Positions 1 to 11,132 of a DNA stretch of 64,000 nt are shown piece by piece (the stretch's first letter is position 1; each line of letters opens with the position of its first letter). The notes under the pieces are model-generated. The model had not been told where the DNA came from. It did not search any database and saw nothing but the letters and a program-made list of their open reading frames with translations. The position numbers were made by a program, and so were the translations under genes. This DNA is from Hippasteria phrygiana (Eukaryota; Echinodermata; Asteroidea; Valvatida; Goniasteridae), in NCBI GenBank assembly GCA_037893225.1, contig JAZGUH010000112.1:744001-808000 (forward strand). Reading direction: 5' to 3'.

Positions 1-563
1 GCAATGGACGAATTACTTTTCCCAACGATTTTGTACTTTTTGTAAATGTTTGGGAATTTCAAAAATATTATCCCCTACAGTATGAAAATAAATCTTGGCG
101 GCTGCTAGCAACATTTGTGCGTAAAGCGCGCAGCGGCCAATGCGCAATCCAGATTTGTATACATGGAGATCAGTGGGCTCAACTCATTCAAATTAAAGAA
201 GGATTTTCGCCTTCGGTTAAAAAAAGCTGAAACAAAAAGTTTAACATCGGTCTTAGTTGCGGCCGGAATACCGTTTCACGAAGTTTTGTACCATTCTACA
301 TATCCGAGAAATTATTTTTTTATTAAACAAATTAAAAGATCAACCTTCGACCTCCAACCTAACTGGTGCCCAATACAACGGTGCAGAAACAGTCAGCCCA
401 ATTCAAATTTAAGACGGATTTTCGGGTAACAAAATAAAACCTGTCATAAAAAGGCAGAATTCCATTCCCTCAAATGTTGTACCATAAGACAATGGTTAGA
501 AGTGCCCCGCCGCGCGGTCCACCCATCTAGCGGGTGCCACGCGAAGCGCGGCATCCCGCTAGT
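1..563. other. No gene; repeat fragments and a small hairpin
   Basis: 60-180 matches, inverted, the segment at 24935-25020 (CGCAGCGGCCAATGCGCAAT). 528-563 is a hairpin, CTAGCGGG(T)GCC ... GGCATCCCGCTAG. The plus-strand frame at 115-429 crosses these repeats and is not a credible gene. Confidence 0.6.
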
Positions 564-573
564 AAGTAATAAT

Positions 574-1740
574 CTACAGACCATTAAGAGCCGAGTTCAT
601 GCTTTTGGGTTTCCGATATCCAAATAACTTGAAATCGGGTTTAAACAGCTCGTAGAGTTTGAGAAGGTCAGCGCTGGGTATCTGCGAATAGTAGCTGTTG
701 AAAGTCGTCTCATCAATGTGGCTCGGGTTGCGTTCTGTTGATCTGAAGTGCACGACGTGATCAAGGCGAGTCTCCTGTAGTATGTACTTGGTATCATTCT
801 CCCTCGTTTCCAGCTTCCCAATGTAGTCGAACAGCACGGTGCACGGCAGGATCGTACTGTACATCGGTCGCCAGTTGTAGTCGAGGTCGGTGTGTTTGGT
901 GTTCAGCAAATACCGAACAAACTCGTGGAAGGTGACGTCATTGCCCGCCTTAAGGGCATGTACGGTGGCGTTTTTACGGTACTTGGTAATTATTTGGATA
1001 CCAACGTGCGTTTGGTAGTAGTCGCTCCTTGGGTCTTCCAGTTGGTTCCGGTAGGCTGACAGCAGCCGTACGAACGGGTGCGCTACCATGACGAAGTTGG
1101 CGTAGCGGGTCAGACGCTTCCTGATCCCCTCTCGTGGGAAGGAGCTGAGTTTCACTAGATTATTTTCCTCGGCTTCCTCCAACGGGACATCCTCCGCGCT
1201 CTTGTATTTCCCTTTCAGCACGAGGAAGGCGCTCATCCAGTTCGCCGAGTCGACTTTTGTAGACCAGGTGTACAACAGACGATGCTTGTCGTCCACGATG
1301 AAGCTCTGGAACCTTGCTTTATTCCGCGTCTTGATCAACTCTGAGAGGTTGCGCTTCTCTCCGAAATGCCGGTAACGCCGGCAGGTCTGGCGAAGAGTGT
1401 GGCGTCGTTTGGCCTGCTCAGCCCACCACAATGCCCGGTTGTCTGCTGACGCACCGCCGGTTATAGGCGTACTTGAGTTCGTGTCCTGGTTGACGTATGC
1501 AGTTTGCGGGAGTACCGAAGGTGGCCGTCGGGTGCTTGTTGTGTTATCATGGTAGGCAATAGTAATGTACACAATCCTGCTCCTGGGGTAGGATTGATTA
1601 CGCAAATCCATTTCTGTCAGTGTTGTACCTGCACTCTGAACTTCGGTACTCTCCAATTCAAAAAGCATCAATAGCAAGCAAATGATGCTGAGTCCCACCA
1701 GAAAGTTATAAATATTCCGGCTGCGTAAACGTCTGGTCAT
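574..1740 (-). CDS. Carbohydrate sulfotransferase, CHST8-14-like (Golgi type II membrane enzyme)
   Basis: A single-exon frame of 388 residues starts at an ATG and ends TAA/TAG-style before a short 3' flank. Residues 10-28 form a hydrophobic signal anchor after a basic N-terminus, as expected for a type II Golgi protein. A stem of about 100 residues with N-glycosylation sites follows. The catalytic part resembles the Sulfotransfer_2 family, which moves sulfate from PAPS to chondroitin/dermatan or HNK-1-type glycans. The 5'-PAPS loop region is around residues 154-175 (YTWSTKVDSANW, lysine 162 kept). The 3'-phosphate region is around 212-231 (FVMVAHPFVRLLSAYR, serine 228). Downstream family blocks are TFHEFVRYLL-like (270-279) and PCTVLFDYIGKLE (299-311). 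Oddly, the arginine usually found in the V-R-(D/E)-P-F block is alanine 220. Length is normal for the family. The acceptor glycan cannot be told from sequence. Confidence 0.85.
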   Translation of the reverse strand: MTRRLRSRNIYNFLVGLSIICLLLMLFELESTEVQSAGTTLTEMDLRNQSYPRSRIVYITIAYHDNTTSTRRPPSVLPQTAYVNQDTNSSTPITGGASADNRALWWAEQAKRRHTLRQTCRRYRHFGEKRNLSELIKTRNKARFQSFIVDDKHRLLYTWSTKVDSANWMSAFLVLKGKYKSAEDVPLEEAEENNLVKLSSFPREGIRKRLTRYANFVMVAHPFVRLLSAYRNQLEDPRSDYYQTHVGIQIITKYRKNATVHALKAGNDVTFHEFVRYLLNTKHTDLDYNWRPMYSTILPCTVLFDYIGKLETRENDTKYILQETRLDHVVHFRSTERNPSHIDETTFNSYYSQIPSADLLKLYELFKPDFKLFGYRKPKSMNSALNGL

Positions 1741-2216
1741 GTTTACTCTGAAAGAGCTCTGTCGCTCCTCAGGTCTTCGTCAGTGATCTTCAAGATGCTG
1801 CGATAGTCTTTCTACGTTTTCCTATCGCGAATCCCCGACGCCGGCTGAGTGGCTCGAGTGATTTCAAGAAGTACAACAGCCAAGTAGACGGTGCTCAGTA
1901 CTGCTTTTGATCGGACTGTGAGATCGGACACCTGTACGATCAAAAAATGAGTAAACTTTCGGACTTAAAGAGGAAAACGTTTCTGTTTTATACCCAGCAA
2001 GATATGGGACCAAGGAGTGTACCCCCTCTTGTCCCTATATGCTATAAACACTCCAGACTATTATTACCTAACACATCCCTCTCGGATATCTGAAAGGAAT
2101 TCCTGAGATTCCGGGAACACAATGGGGTTCCTTCTGTCCCATATTTTGCTTCAAATGTTCCGTTTTGCCGCTTTCAGATCACAATGTGACGTCCAGTAAG
2201 AAATTTAAGATAATGG

Positions 2217-2546
2217 ATTACCAGTAATATAGCCCCCAATAGACCTACGAAGAAATGACGTCACGTTTTGTTTACAAGCCTGCTTTAGATAGCAAGGTGA
2301 AGACGTTGGGCCTGTTTGTTTCACACGACTGAATCCGGATTGTGATCAGTGATCCAGCCGCTGGTTCGCTTCATCCATTAGGCGAAATATGGTGTTGTGA
2401 ACCAACGTACAGATCACTGATCGCGATCCGGATTCGTGTGAAACAAACAGGCCCTATGTCTCACCGCGCTCCTTTCCAAAGCACGTAAACAAAGCGTGAC
2501 ATCGCTTCTTCTTAGGTCTATTGGGCCATAGGACATGCATAACCAG
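2217..2546. repeat. 330-bp palindromic element with ~150-bp arms
   Basis: The outer arms share CCCAATAGACCTA and TTTGTTTAC; the inner arms are nearly perfect from GGGCCTGTTTGTTTCACACG to GATCAGTGATC. The loop is about 60 bp. It is MITE-like but shows no certain target duplication. It lies upstream of the sulfotransferase gene. Confidence 0.7.
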
Positions 2547-2589
2547 TAGAAAGTGATTGATGAAAAACCACAATAAAAGGCAATATACA

Positions 2590-2870
2590 ACATTTGCAAA
2601 CATCAAAAAACGAAATTACTGAATTATTATAAACTACATTACTTGACTATATATAATAGTCTCAAGCATCCTGTGAAATCATGGCACCTAGTGTGCTGTC
2701 ATGTGGAAAAGTGGAATTTTTGTATCCATTTAGATGGTCGGCTGACAAAATTTTAAACTTTTATATATTAACTGGTTAAATAGCTCAGAGTTACAAGATT
2801 TGCTATAAAATACTAACCTCAAATCCATTTATTTCTGAAAATTACAGCAAAAGCAAATGTCGTATTAAAC
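2590..2870 (+). repeat. Dispersed repeat B, copy 1
   Basis: Contains TCTCAAGCATCCTGTGAAAT, GTGTGCTGTC, GCTATAAAATACTAACC and CCATTTATTTCTGAAAATTA. Other copies: 5317-5672, 14828-15765 (with a large insertion) and 59222-59470. Confidence 0.7.
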
Positions 2871-4499
2871 GAAAGCATTGGAATAGAAATGAGGGAAAGT
2901 GGCTTGGGCACGAATGAAAATAGAACGATGGAAAGATGATCAGGGTCAGGGGTAATAATAAAATGTAAGTTTGGCACTGTTTAAAGGAAACGTTGCCCAA
3001 TTGGGCTACACAAAGCGTTCGACCTAAGATTGCTGTGGTTGAGAATGATCATTCAACACTAGAATATAGTAATGTACACGACTGTCCCTTGAAAATGCGC
3101 CGGTTGTCTGAAAATTATTGACAAAAATCATTTCGGGGACGTCAGTTTAGTTTGGTTTAAAAAAAGGTCAGAACGTTGGAAAATTGAAATATTCAGAGTG
3201 GTAACCTTAGTCTGTGTGGCACCAGTCCGAATGTTTAGATGCCAATGCTTCGTTTGTTTCACATTTCACCGTAAACATTCAACTTTATGGTGGAGTTTTA
3301 ACACTCAGACCTTGGAAATCGGTTAGATAACTAACCACAAAGATGAACTTTCACGGAAGTGTGTGCCTTTAACCGCGTTGAGAACTTACCAAGACACACG
3401 TTGTTTTTCAGATCTATTTAAACAACAGCCAACTCTTTAAAATGAGAAATTATTACTGCACATGCGCACACAAAGGCCAACCAAAAGCGTCAAATACGTA
3501 CTAACTGCCAGTCCCAATATTTGGAGGGTGGGAACCCAGTCAATCATAGAGCAAGTTCGATGAAGGGAAGTTGGTTAACCAGTGCTTGATTCGTGACGTA
3601 GGGCCTACCTTACACCTAAGCAATAACATCCACGTGAAACGATATCTTATCGAACGATGGTGTCACTGGTCGGTCCCCTCTTTACTTCTTGTAGTTTGGT
3701 ATTATGATCAATGTTGCTATTGATAACCAGCGCGATCATGCCCTGCAGGCTGGTCCCAGATAGTCGACTGGACGTGGTCGAGTACCATACACTCGCTAGC
3801 GTTCGGGCAATGCTCCACAACACTTTTAAGTTTGGAGTGCATTCTGCACATTTTATAAACAAATCTCTTTGTTTTACAAAATTGGCTCTCAATGTTTTGT
3901 AAAATAATGTTTTTTAACATTTTGGGTGATTTTTCTAACGTGTGACCGTCACCTAGTACTGATTTGATTCAAGTCTATCCTAGATTGCTCATTTATTTGA
4001 ATTAAAGTTAATTTAAATGTTCAGCTCTGACCCCCATGTGTGCAAAAAGACAGATACCTTTGAAGTGAGCTCAACCAGTTTAGAAGACAATCGGTGTTAA
4101 CAGTGCTCCTAAATACACCATGTCCTTTTTTGGTAACGTTAGTGACGACTAATAAACTAAATGTTCAGAAAACGGGAACCAAAGTTTTGAGTTGTTCTTT
4201 GTGTCCCTTGGTATATGGTATAGTCCTCACTACCATTTTGTGTTGTGGCAGTTTTGCCTTTGAATGGTCAATAGGCTTTGAAGCTGTGAGGGATGAAAGT
4301 GACATCCCTCTATATAAATGTAACTTTAGTGACGGTGGAATTGCCCAACTTTAGTCCTTGGTCGAGCTTGCTCATTGTCTATAAATTATGGCGCTCGGGC
4401 ATAAACTATTATTGTTTTACGGAAGCCAGATAGTGCCACTGAAAAGAGATGAATATATTTGTTCAAACGCACGAGAATATTTTTTGGTACCGTTTATCT
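2871..4499. other. No gene recognised
   Basis: AT-rich sequence with no clear repeats, motifs or coding bias; short open frames only. Confidence 0.5.
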
Positions 4500-4590
4500 G
4501 GTTGCCGCCACTTGTGGCGGCCGCCACTTAATTATGTGGCGGCCGCCACTTAATTATGTGGCGGCCGCCACTTAATTATCCGACGGCCGC
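4500..4590. repeat. 22-bp tandem repeat with NotI-type palindromes
   Basis: Three copies of GTGGCGGCCGCCACTTAATT plus AT, with degenerate edges (TTGCCGCCAC before, CCGACGGCCGCTAC after). Each unit holds the palindrome GTGGCGGCCGCCAC. Confidence 0.85.
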
Positions 4591-5316
4591 TACTTGTTTA
4601 GTGACAGCTAAAATCATAATGATGGAATTTATAATTCAGGCCACAGTCAACCCGTGAAATCAGAAGACAGAAAATATGAATCCCAAAAAATTGACAACTT
4701 TGTTTTCCAATTTTCTGCAAGCAGACTTTCTGACTTTTTAAGAAATTTCGGTTTTCCTTTGACGACTTTTATGGAGCCCCAAAAATGGACAACCACAATT
4801 TTCTCATTTTTTGCTTGCAGATCTTAATTAAGGTTTTTATAAGACGCGACACCTGTTTTTAAAAACTAAATTTTCTGCTACCAGAATGGATTTTACTTTT
4901 ACGGCCCAGCTATTTCGCGCCCCTAAAGTGAACAACCATGGGCCTATATCCAGGGGGGGGGGGGGGGGTTGGGAATACCAGGCGGATTGCCCGTTAGATC
5001 AGCCCCCTTCCCAGATTTAGAGGTAATGTAACTTTCCAACAGTCAAAATGTGTTACAAACGGAGAACAAAAAGTACACAAACTTTAAATTCACCGTTGTT
5101 GTCGGGCTTAGGTCGTTCGAGCTTGTTCCAACCATGGAGGAATCTGATTCCTCCATGGTTCAACTGAAGTCACTACCTCGCCGAATGCAACTCGAGGATA
5201 TAGCCTATAACACCCGTGGATCCAAGACTGCACAGTTGTGAGCGTAATTGAAAACGTTAACACAGTGCTGTCATCAAACGAAATATACACTCATGTGATT
5301 GAAACCTAAATGTAGT

Positions 5317-5672
5317 GTACAACATTTGAAAACATCAAAAAACAAAACTACTGAAATACCATACTAGACTGTAAGTAAAAAGTAATCTCAAGCATCCTGT
5401 GAAATCATGGCAACTGTTGTGCTGCCGTTTTCCAGAAAAGTGGAAATTTATATCGGCCGACAATCGTTGGAAATAGTCTAGTTCCCCAACCTGATAATTC
5501 CCTGACTCTCTATATCAATTGCTCCGTTTTGTCTAAAGTAGGGTTCGGGAACCATTTTCCTAGCATGCACACACAATTTTAAGCAGGTCAGTGTTACAGT
5601 ATTTGCTACTACGCTATTAAATACTAACCCCAAATCCATTCATTTCTGAAAATTACAGCAAAAGCAAATACA
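5317..5672 (+). repeat. Dispersed repeat B, copy 2
   Basis: Full copy with AGTAATCTCAAGCATCCTGT, CCGACAATCGTTGGAAATAG and AAATACTAACCCCAAATCCA. An internal ACAATCGTTGG-type inverted motif recurs in the copies at 14950 and 59280. Confidence 0.7.
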
Positions 5673-5951
5673 ACCTTTCACACCTCAGATAATCACCAAC
5701 TAAAATATACTCGACTCCTGGCCAGGGAAATTTAACACGGGATTGCACGGTTCCATTTGCACTTCAGTATTATGGGCGCTGCACTGCAGTGGTATTCCAC
5801 AGTTCAATAATTCAATTCAGGTAAAATCTAAATATGAAGGCGGGTGAATGTTGTACTACATGTACGTGTATATATGCATGATCAGTCAAGCGTGTACCTG
5901 CGGGCTCTGTAAACACTTTTTGTATGCTGCAGTAATGACGACGCGTTTATA

Positions 5952-6125
5952 CACTGAAACATCACGGGGTTTAAATTTACCCAATTGCTGGTGAAAACTG
6001 CAACTACCCAAAATGTAAGTAGATCTATTTGAACACAACCGGATGAGAGTTTGTTTACCCAAATTTTGGGTAGTTTTAGTTTTCACCAACAATTGGGTAA
6101 ATTTAACCCACATGATTTTTCAGTG
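5952..6125. mobile_element. 174-bp palindromic MITE, TA target duplication
   Basis: Inverted ends CACTGAAA and long arms: GGTTTAAATTTACCCAATTG facing CAATTGGGTAAATTTAACCC, then GGTGAAAAC / GTTTTCACC and CTACCCAAAAT / ATTTTGGGTAG. TA at 5950-5951 and 6126-6127. Tc1/mariner-like target choice. Confidence 0.75.
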
Positions 6126-6434
6126 TACTGGCTGAATATTAGCAGACAATGTCCTACAGCCCTAAAGTGATATCCGTGGTTTATACCAGCATTGAAACCG
6201 AAATCTCTAAGTTTGATTCAGAGAAAAACAACTGAAAATAAAGAGATAAGTTGTACGTGTTTTTTTTTAATAACGCAGTTTTCTTTTTCGTCAAACAATC
6301 CCCACAATATCGCTTCCTAGGTTGTATCGTAAAATTGGGTGTGATCCATGGCTATACGGCATTCTGGGTTCATGACTTCTGACTAGCGCCCACCCGAACA
6401 AGGATACTGACAATTTGGGAGACCGCCATCATAG

Positions 6435-6507
6435 GGCAAGATAGCTCAGTTGGTAGAGCGCCAGTACGGTGTTCCGGAGGTCGCAGGTTCGAATCCCGTT
6501 CCTGCCA
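6435..6507 (+). repeat. tRNA-derived SINE head, copy 1
   Basis: The head reads GGCAAGATAGCTCAGTTGG (A box) and GGTTCGAATCCC (B box), ending TCCTGCCA. Acceptor arms pair 6 of 7. The body is 5' to it (from about 6288: CGTCAAACAATCC...), including GACTTCTGACTAGCGCCC. Lacking a perfect anticodon stem, it is a SINE-type relic and not a working tRNA. Copies are at 10009-10080, 18158-18203, 19312-19374 and 56899-56971. Confidence 0.75.
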
Positions 6508-6712
6508 GTTTTCTTTGTTCACTTCGAAACAGTTTTCTTTTTAATAGAAAGTACATGTTTGCATAGAAAGATTGGGATGCGCAAAGAAACAACTCTAATA
6601 TTATTATCATACATGAAAAACACTTTATGGGGGGGGGGGGGGGTCGCACTTTAGTGTTTTATTATACCATTATAGAAAATGGCAGCTCGTGTTCTTTGCG
6701 GATGTGCCCCTT

Positions 6713-7046
6713 GTTTCTCGCGTTTTGGGCTTATTTTTGTACACTGCGGGCACTTTGTACACAAACATTTTGGGAAGATGTCTGGACTAGAATTTAAAAA
6801 ATAATTCTGGCGGATATAGCGGGAAGGTTTGGGGTAAAGTATAGCCCAACAGGGCTATTGAGCTTGGTATAATTGAGATTACGCGGGAAAACCAAAAACA
6901 TCGACCGCTCCACGAAGGAGCTATAGAAAGGGGTGCAGTCAAAAACCATCACGTCGGTCTACGAAGGTTATTATTTAAGGTCAATATCAAGTGATGATTT
7001 TTCATATACGGTGAACATAGTATATTTCCGTAATGACGTGATGCCT
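6713..7046 (+). repeat. Dispersed repeat A, copy 1
   Basis: About 335 bp with CTTCTCGCGTTT-GGGCTTA near its start, CATTTTGGGAAGATGTCTGG, TATTGAGCTTGGTATAATTG, and AGTGATGATTTTTCATATAC. The second copy at 9511-9862 is about 90% alike. It follows a SINE head here. Confidence 0.7.
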
Positions 7047-7384
7047 GATGTGCGTATTAATGTAAATGCTAATTTTGACCTAACTTGACCTTTTGATCTC
7101 AAAATGACCAACTGGGCTATACAAAAAGTGTTCGTCCTAATATTGCTGTGGCCGGAAAGGTCATTTAAAAATAGAAGATAACAATGTACACGACAATCCT
7201 TTGAAAATGCGCCATTTGTCTGAAAACCATTGTCATAAGAAAGAGGACATCATTAAGTAATAGATGGTGGTTACCATTTTAAACAAAATTGAGCAGTATC
7301 TGAGAAATATACAGATTAATCTCAGTTTCCTATTTTTAAGACACCCTGTATAGTGAGAGGAAAATAGAACTTCAGCATCTATCC

Positions 7385-7860
7385 ATTGCGAGTACATTTA
7401 GAGCCGAGTTTGAGCCCGAGTTTTTCAGGGTCCGAGTACGGGCCGAGTAAGATTACACCGTAAGAAACAAAAATGCCAAGTTATGTTCTGAACATTATTC
7501 TGATATACCTGCATCATCAAGAGTCTAAACGACAAAAATTCAGGAGACTGACTATTTCACTTTATTTACTTTTTACACAACATGATGAACCTACTCATAA
7601 AGTTGTAGGCCTACATCACATGCAATTGAGCCAGAAATGTATCCTTTTGGGAATTTACCCAACAGCCCAAGAACTGTTTATGTACGTGTACTTTCGAGTC
7701 CGAAGGTGCAGTATCAAAAGAGAAAAAGATCGATTGTATTCCCGAATACGGGTATATATCAAGTACCGAGTACAAAAAAACACGTACGTGCCGAGTCCAA
7801 TTTTTTTTCTCGAGTAGGCCTACTGAAAATCAAGTTTGGGCCGAGTACTTAGTGGTACAA
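7385..7860 (+). repeat. CCGAGT-rich segment
   Basis: The words CCGAGT/CGAGT occur about twelve times, dense at both edges (7401-7450 and 7690-7850), with GCCGAGTTTGAGCCCGAGT facing CAAGTTTGGGCCGAGTAC. Not a tandem array of fixed period. Open frames here are not gene-like. Confidence 0.4.
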
Positions 7861-8702
7861 TATATTTAACAAAACCATTCTGTAACCAGGGAGAAGGGAG
7901 TAAAAAAACTCGGGTGGAATCGTAATTTTCAGGTCGCTCACAAGATGGTTTATTCAATTGGGAACGTAACAAAAAATGAACAATAATTGTATGCGGGTGT
8001 CCGGTTTACAATTGAAAGATTTGAGGATATTTACAAATTAGTCCGGGTATTAACAAGCCTGATAGATAAATAATGGGAACATTACAAGGGGGATAACAAG
8101 GCTACCAGATGATGACGGAGTCTGCCAGAGAAGTAGTGACTGGTGGTGGGTACCGGATCAACAGCTACCACAACAAATAGCCACAGATATGGATTACGGA
8201 AGGTACTTCTGCACGAAAGGGGCCATCAGAAGTCACATACAGCTATAAACGAGGCTTCGTAATTGCAGCAAAGTAATAGCAACAAGTGTAACGGAGGAAA
8301 AAGCAATGTGGCTAAACTAAAGAAACACGAAAAAAGAACAGCGCTCTACGTCGATCCTTCTCTCAGGACGGCATGTGCAGGAATGACTCGTGAATTTCGC
8401 GCTGCACCATATATACCCGAATGCTCCACTAAGCACAGGCCATTTCACTTGGACACGGTGACAATGCCAACAAAAATTCCTATTCCCAAATAAGGGGAGC
8501 TCCTGGAATGGCAAAAAGTATTTAGACATTCCTAAGAGGACTTTACAAATACTTTAAACTATTTAAACTTCTGTAAGTAAACAAATGAATTCGCCGTTTG
8601 CGAATTCGGTTGGTTACAATTCTTTGTCATTGTTCATCCCATGTCGCTTGTGACCTGACTTGTGATTGACTTGTGATCTGGGTCATTATTAACATACTAC
8701 AT

Positions 8703-9481
8703 AAGTAATAATCTACAGACCATTAAGAGCTGAATTCATGCTGTTGGGTATCCGATATCCGAATAACTTGAAATCGGGTTTAAACAGCTCGTAGAGTTTG
8801 AGAAGGTCAGCGCTGGGTATCTGCGAATAGTAGCTGTTGAAAGTCGTCTCATCAATGTGGCTCGGGTTGCGTTCTGTTGATCTGAAGTGCACGACGTGAT
8901 CAAGGCGAGTCTCCTGTAGTATGTACTTGTTATCATTCTCCCTCGTTTCCAGCTTCCCAATGTAGTCGAACAGCACGGTGCACGGCAGGATCGTACTGTA
9001 CATCGGTCTCCAGTTGTAGTCGAGGTCGGTGTGTTTGGTGTTCAGCAAATACCGAACAAACTCGTAGAAGGTGACGTCATTGCCCGCCTTAAGCGCATGT
9101 ACGGTGGCGTTTTTACGGTACTTGGTGATTATTTGGATACCAACGTGTGTTTGGTAGTAGTCACTCCTTGGGTCTTCCAGTTGGTTCCGGTAGGCTGACA
9201 GCAGCCGTACGAACGGGTGCGCTACCATGACGAAGTTGGCGTAGCGGGTCAGGCGCTTCCTGATCCCCTCTCGTGGGAAGGAGCTGAGTTTCACTAGATT
9301 ATTTTCCTCGGCTTCCTCCAACGGGACATCCTCCGCGCTCTTGTATTTCCCTTTCAGCACGAGGAAGGCGCTCATCCAGTTCGCCGAGTCGACTTTTGTA
9401 GACCAGGTGTACAACAGACGATGCTTGTCGTCCACGATGAAGCTATGGAACCTTGCTTTATTCCGCGTCTTGATCAACTCT
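8703..9481 (-). pseudogene. 5'-truncated duplicate of the carbohydrate sulfotransferase gene
   Basis: This 779-bp segment aligns without gaps to positions 564-1342, including about 10 bp of 3' flank beyond the stop codon. It covers the last 254 residues and differs from the full gene at only about five amino acids (for example Q to H, H to Y, T to N, K to I, K to N). Homology stops abruptly at 9481. The new upstream sequence puts a TGA in frame two codons before the break, and no ATG replaces the lost start. The signal anchor, stem and part of the catalytic N-terminus are missing, so no Golgi enzyme could be made. There is no poly-A tail, so a segmental or transposon-linked duplication is more likely than retrocopying. 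The DNA just beyond the break (from about 9511) is a repeat also found at 6713. Confidence 0.85.
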
Positions 9482-9510
9482 CAATATTATAAATTGCTCC
9501 GTTTTGTCAA

Positions 9511-9862
9511 GTTGCTTCTCGCGTTTGGGGCTTAATATCCCTGTACATTTGTACACTGCGGGCATTTTGTACACACACATTTTGGGAAGATGTCTGGGCT
9601 AGAATTTTAAAAATAATTCTGGCGGATAGCGGGAAGGTTTGGGGTAAAGTAGCCTAACAGGGCTATTGAGCTTGGTATAATTGAGATTACGTGGGAAAAC
9701 CAAAAACATCGACCGCTCCACGACGAAGGAGCTATAGAAAGGGGTGCAGTCAAAAACCGTCAACTGGGTCTAACGAAGGTTATTATTTAAGGTTAATATC
9801 AAGTGATGATTTTTCATATACGGTAAGTATAGTATATTTCTGTGATGACGTGATGCCTAAAA
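9511..9862 (+). repeat. Dispersed repeat A, copy 2, abutting the truncated sulfotransferase
   Basis: Matches 6713-7046 with small indels. It begins within 30 bp of the breakpoint of the truncated sulfotransferase copy (9481) and is followed by an inverted SINE head (10009). The association suggests that these repeats took part in the duplication. Confidence 0.7.
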
Positions 9863-10008
9863 TGAAACGTGACCAGATAATAACAAGATTATTATTATAG
9901 GACAACATAGTAACAAGTCGATGACAAGAAATTATCTTTCGTCAAACAATCCACAAGGAAAACTGACTAGGTAAATTTGAATACATTTTCAAAGTGAACA
10001 AAGAAACT

Positions 10009-10080
10009 GGCAGGAGCGGGATTCGAACCTGCGACCTCCGGGTTACCGTACCGGCGCTCTACGAACTGAGCTATCTTGCC
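10009..10080 (-). repeat. tRNA-derived SINE head, copy 2 (inverted)
   Basis: Minus-strand copy with CCGGTACGGTAACCCGG as anticodon arm: the loop ACGGTAA gives GGT, formally threonine, but with C instead of U before the anticodon and one stem mismatch. A and B boxes are intact. The SINE body continues to about 10215 (AATTGTCAGTATCTTTGTTC side), matching 6288-6435 inverted. Confidence 0.75.
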
Positions 10081-10219
10081 CGTCTCCGAAATTGTCAGTA
10101 TCTTTGTTCAGGTGGGCGCTAGTCAGAAGTCATAAACCCAGAATGCCGTATAGCCAGGGATCACATCCAATTTTACGATACAACCTAGGAAGCGACATTG
10201 TGGGGGATCACTCGATGAG

Positions 10220-11132
10220 GATACGACTTTTTAACTTATAATTCGTCAAGTATAGTCGGCGGCAAAAAAAGTGCAACGTGGATGATACCCTAAGCAAACG
10301 GTTAGTTGTTGGCACTCGTGTGGAAAGGAGCCCTGCTTAAATCCTTTGGCCTCGTGCGCACGGGACGAAAACATTTAAAAAGTTATCTTTTTTGTACCCT
10401 AAAAAAACCACTTAGACCAGAAAGTAATACCTATGACGATTTCAGGTACTTTTCCAAAGCCAAATGGGACAAATCTTGGAGAAATTGAGAGAAAAGGACA
10501 AAACCTTTTGGACCCCTGTACATTTTCAATGGGCCGATTCCTCTTTTTGCCTGCAGGGCCCATTTATGCGCATGCGTGCATAAAATTTGAATTTATTAGG
10601 AAACTGGTCGAAAGCCAAACTCGCCGGGTCGAGCCAGCCTGCATAAAGGAAACTATCAATCATTCCACTGCTTTCCCAGTGACCATGGGCGGAGATCCCG
10701 GGGGGGATGGGGGAGATGGGGGGGGGGGGGATATATCCCCCCCACTTTTTGACCTGGGGGGGATGACCAATGTAATCATCCCCCCCCCCACTTTTTAAGG
10801 GTAGGCGTACTAACTTTCGCAGAGTCCGTAACTTGCCAATACATATATTTTTGTTTCGCTATACACGTGATGACTTTCCATTGTTCCCTTTAATATAACC
10901 TATCCCCATAGACTAAGCATAGTGTGCCTGTCCTCACTTTTCCCGGAACAAAGAAATAAATGTGAGGACAGTATTGTTCCCTTTGTTATACCCTTTTTTC
11001 TGTCCTCGCGTGTAATGCGATACCATGACACCTTGACAGGCCAGCACCACGCATCCCAGCAAGTGCGAGTGTCGTTCGTGTACTTTCCCTGCATTGAGTT
11101 TAAACGCACTGTGGGCAAGAGCTCGGTATGTA
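10220..11132. other. No gene; G-rich low-complexity patch
   Basis: 10683-10800 has GGGGGGGATGGGGG and CCCCCCCC runs with an ATGGGCGGAGATCC start resembling the hAT-like ends, so it may be a damaged copy. The frame over it gives glycine/aspartate repeats only. Confidence 0.5.

Noticed and set aside
10433..10798. 121-codon frame with a glycine/aspartate-rich end
   Set aside because: The end is translated G-run low-complexity DNA; the rest has no motif.
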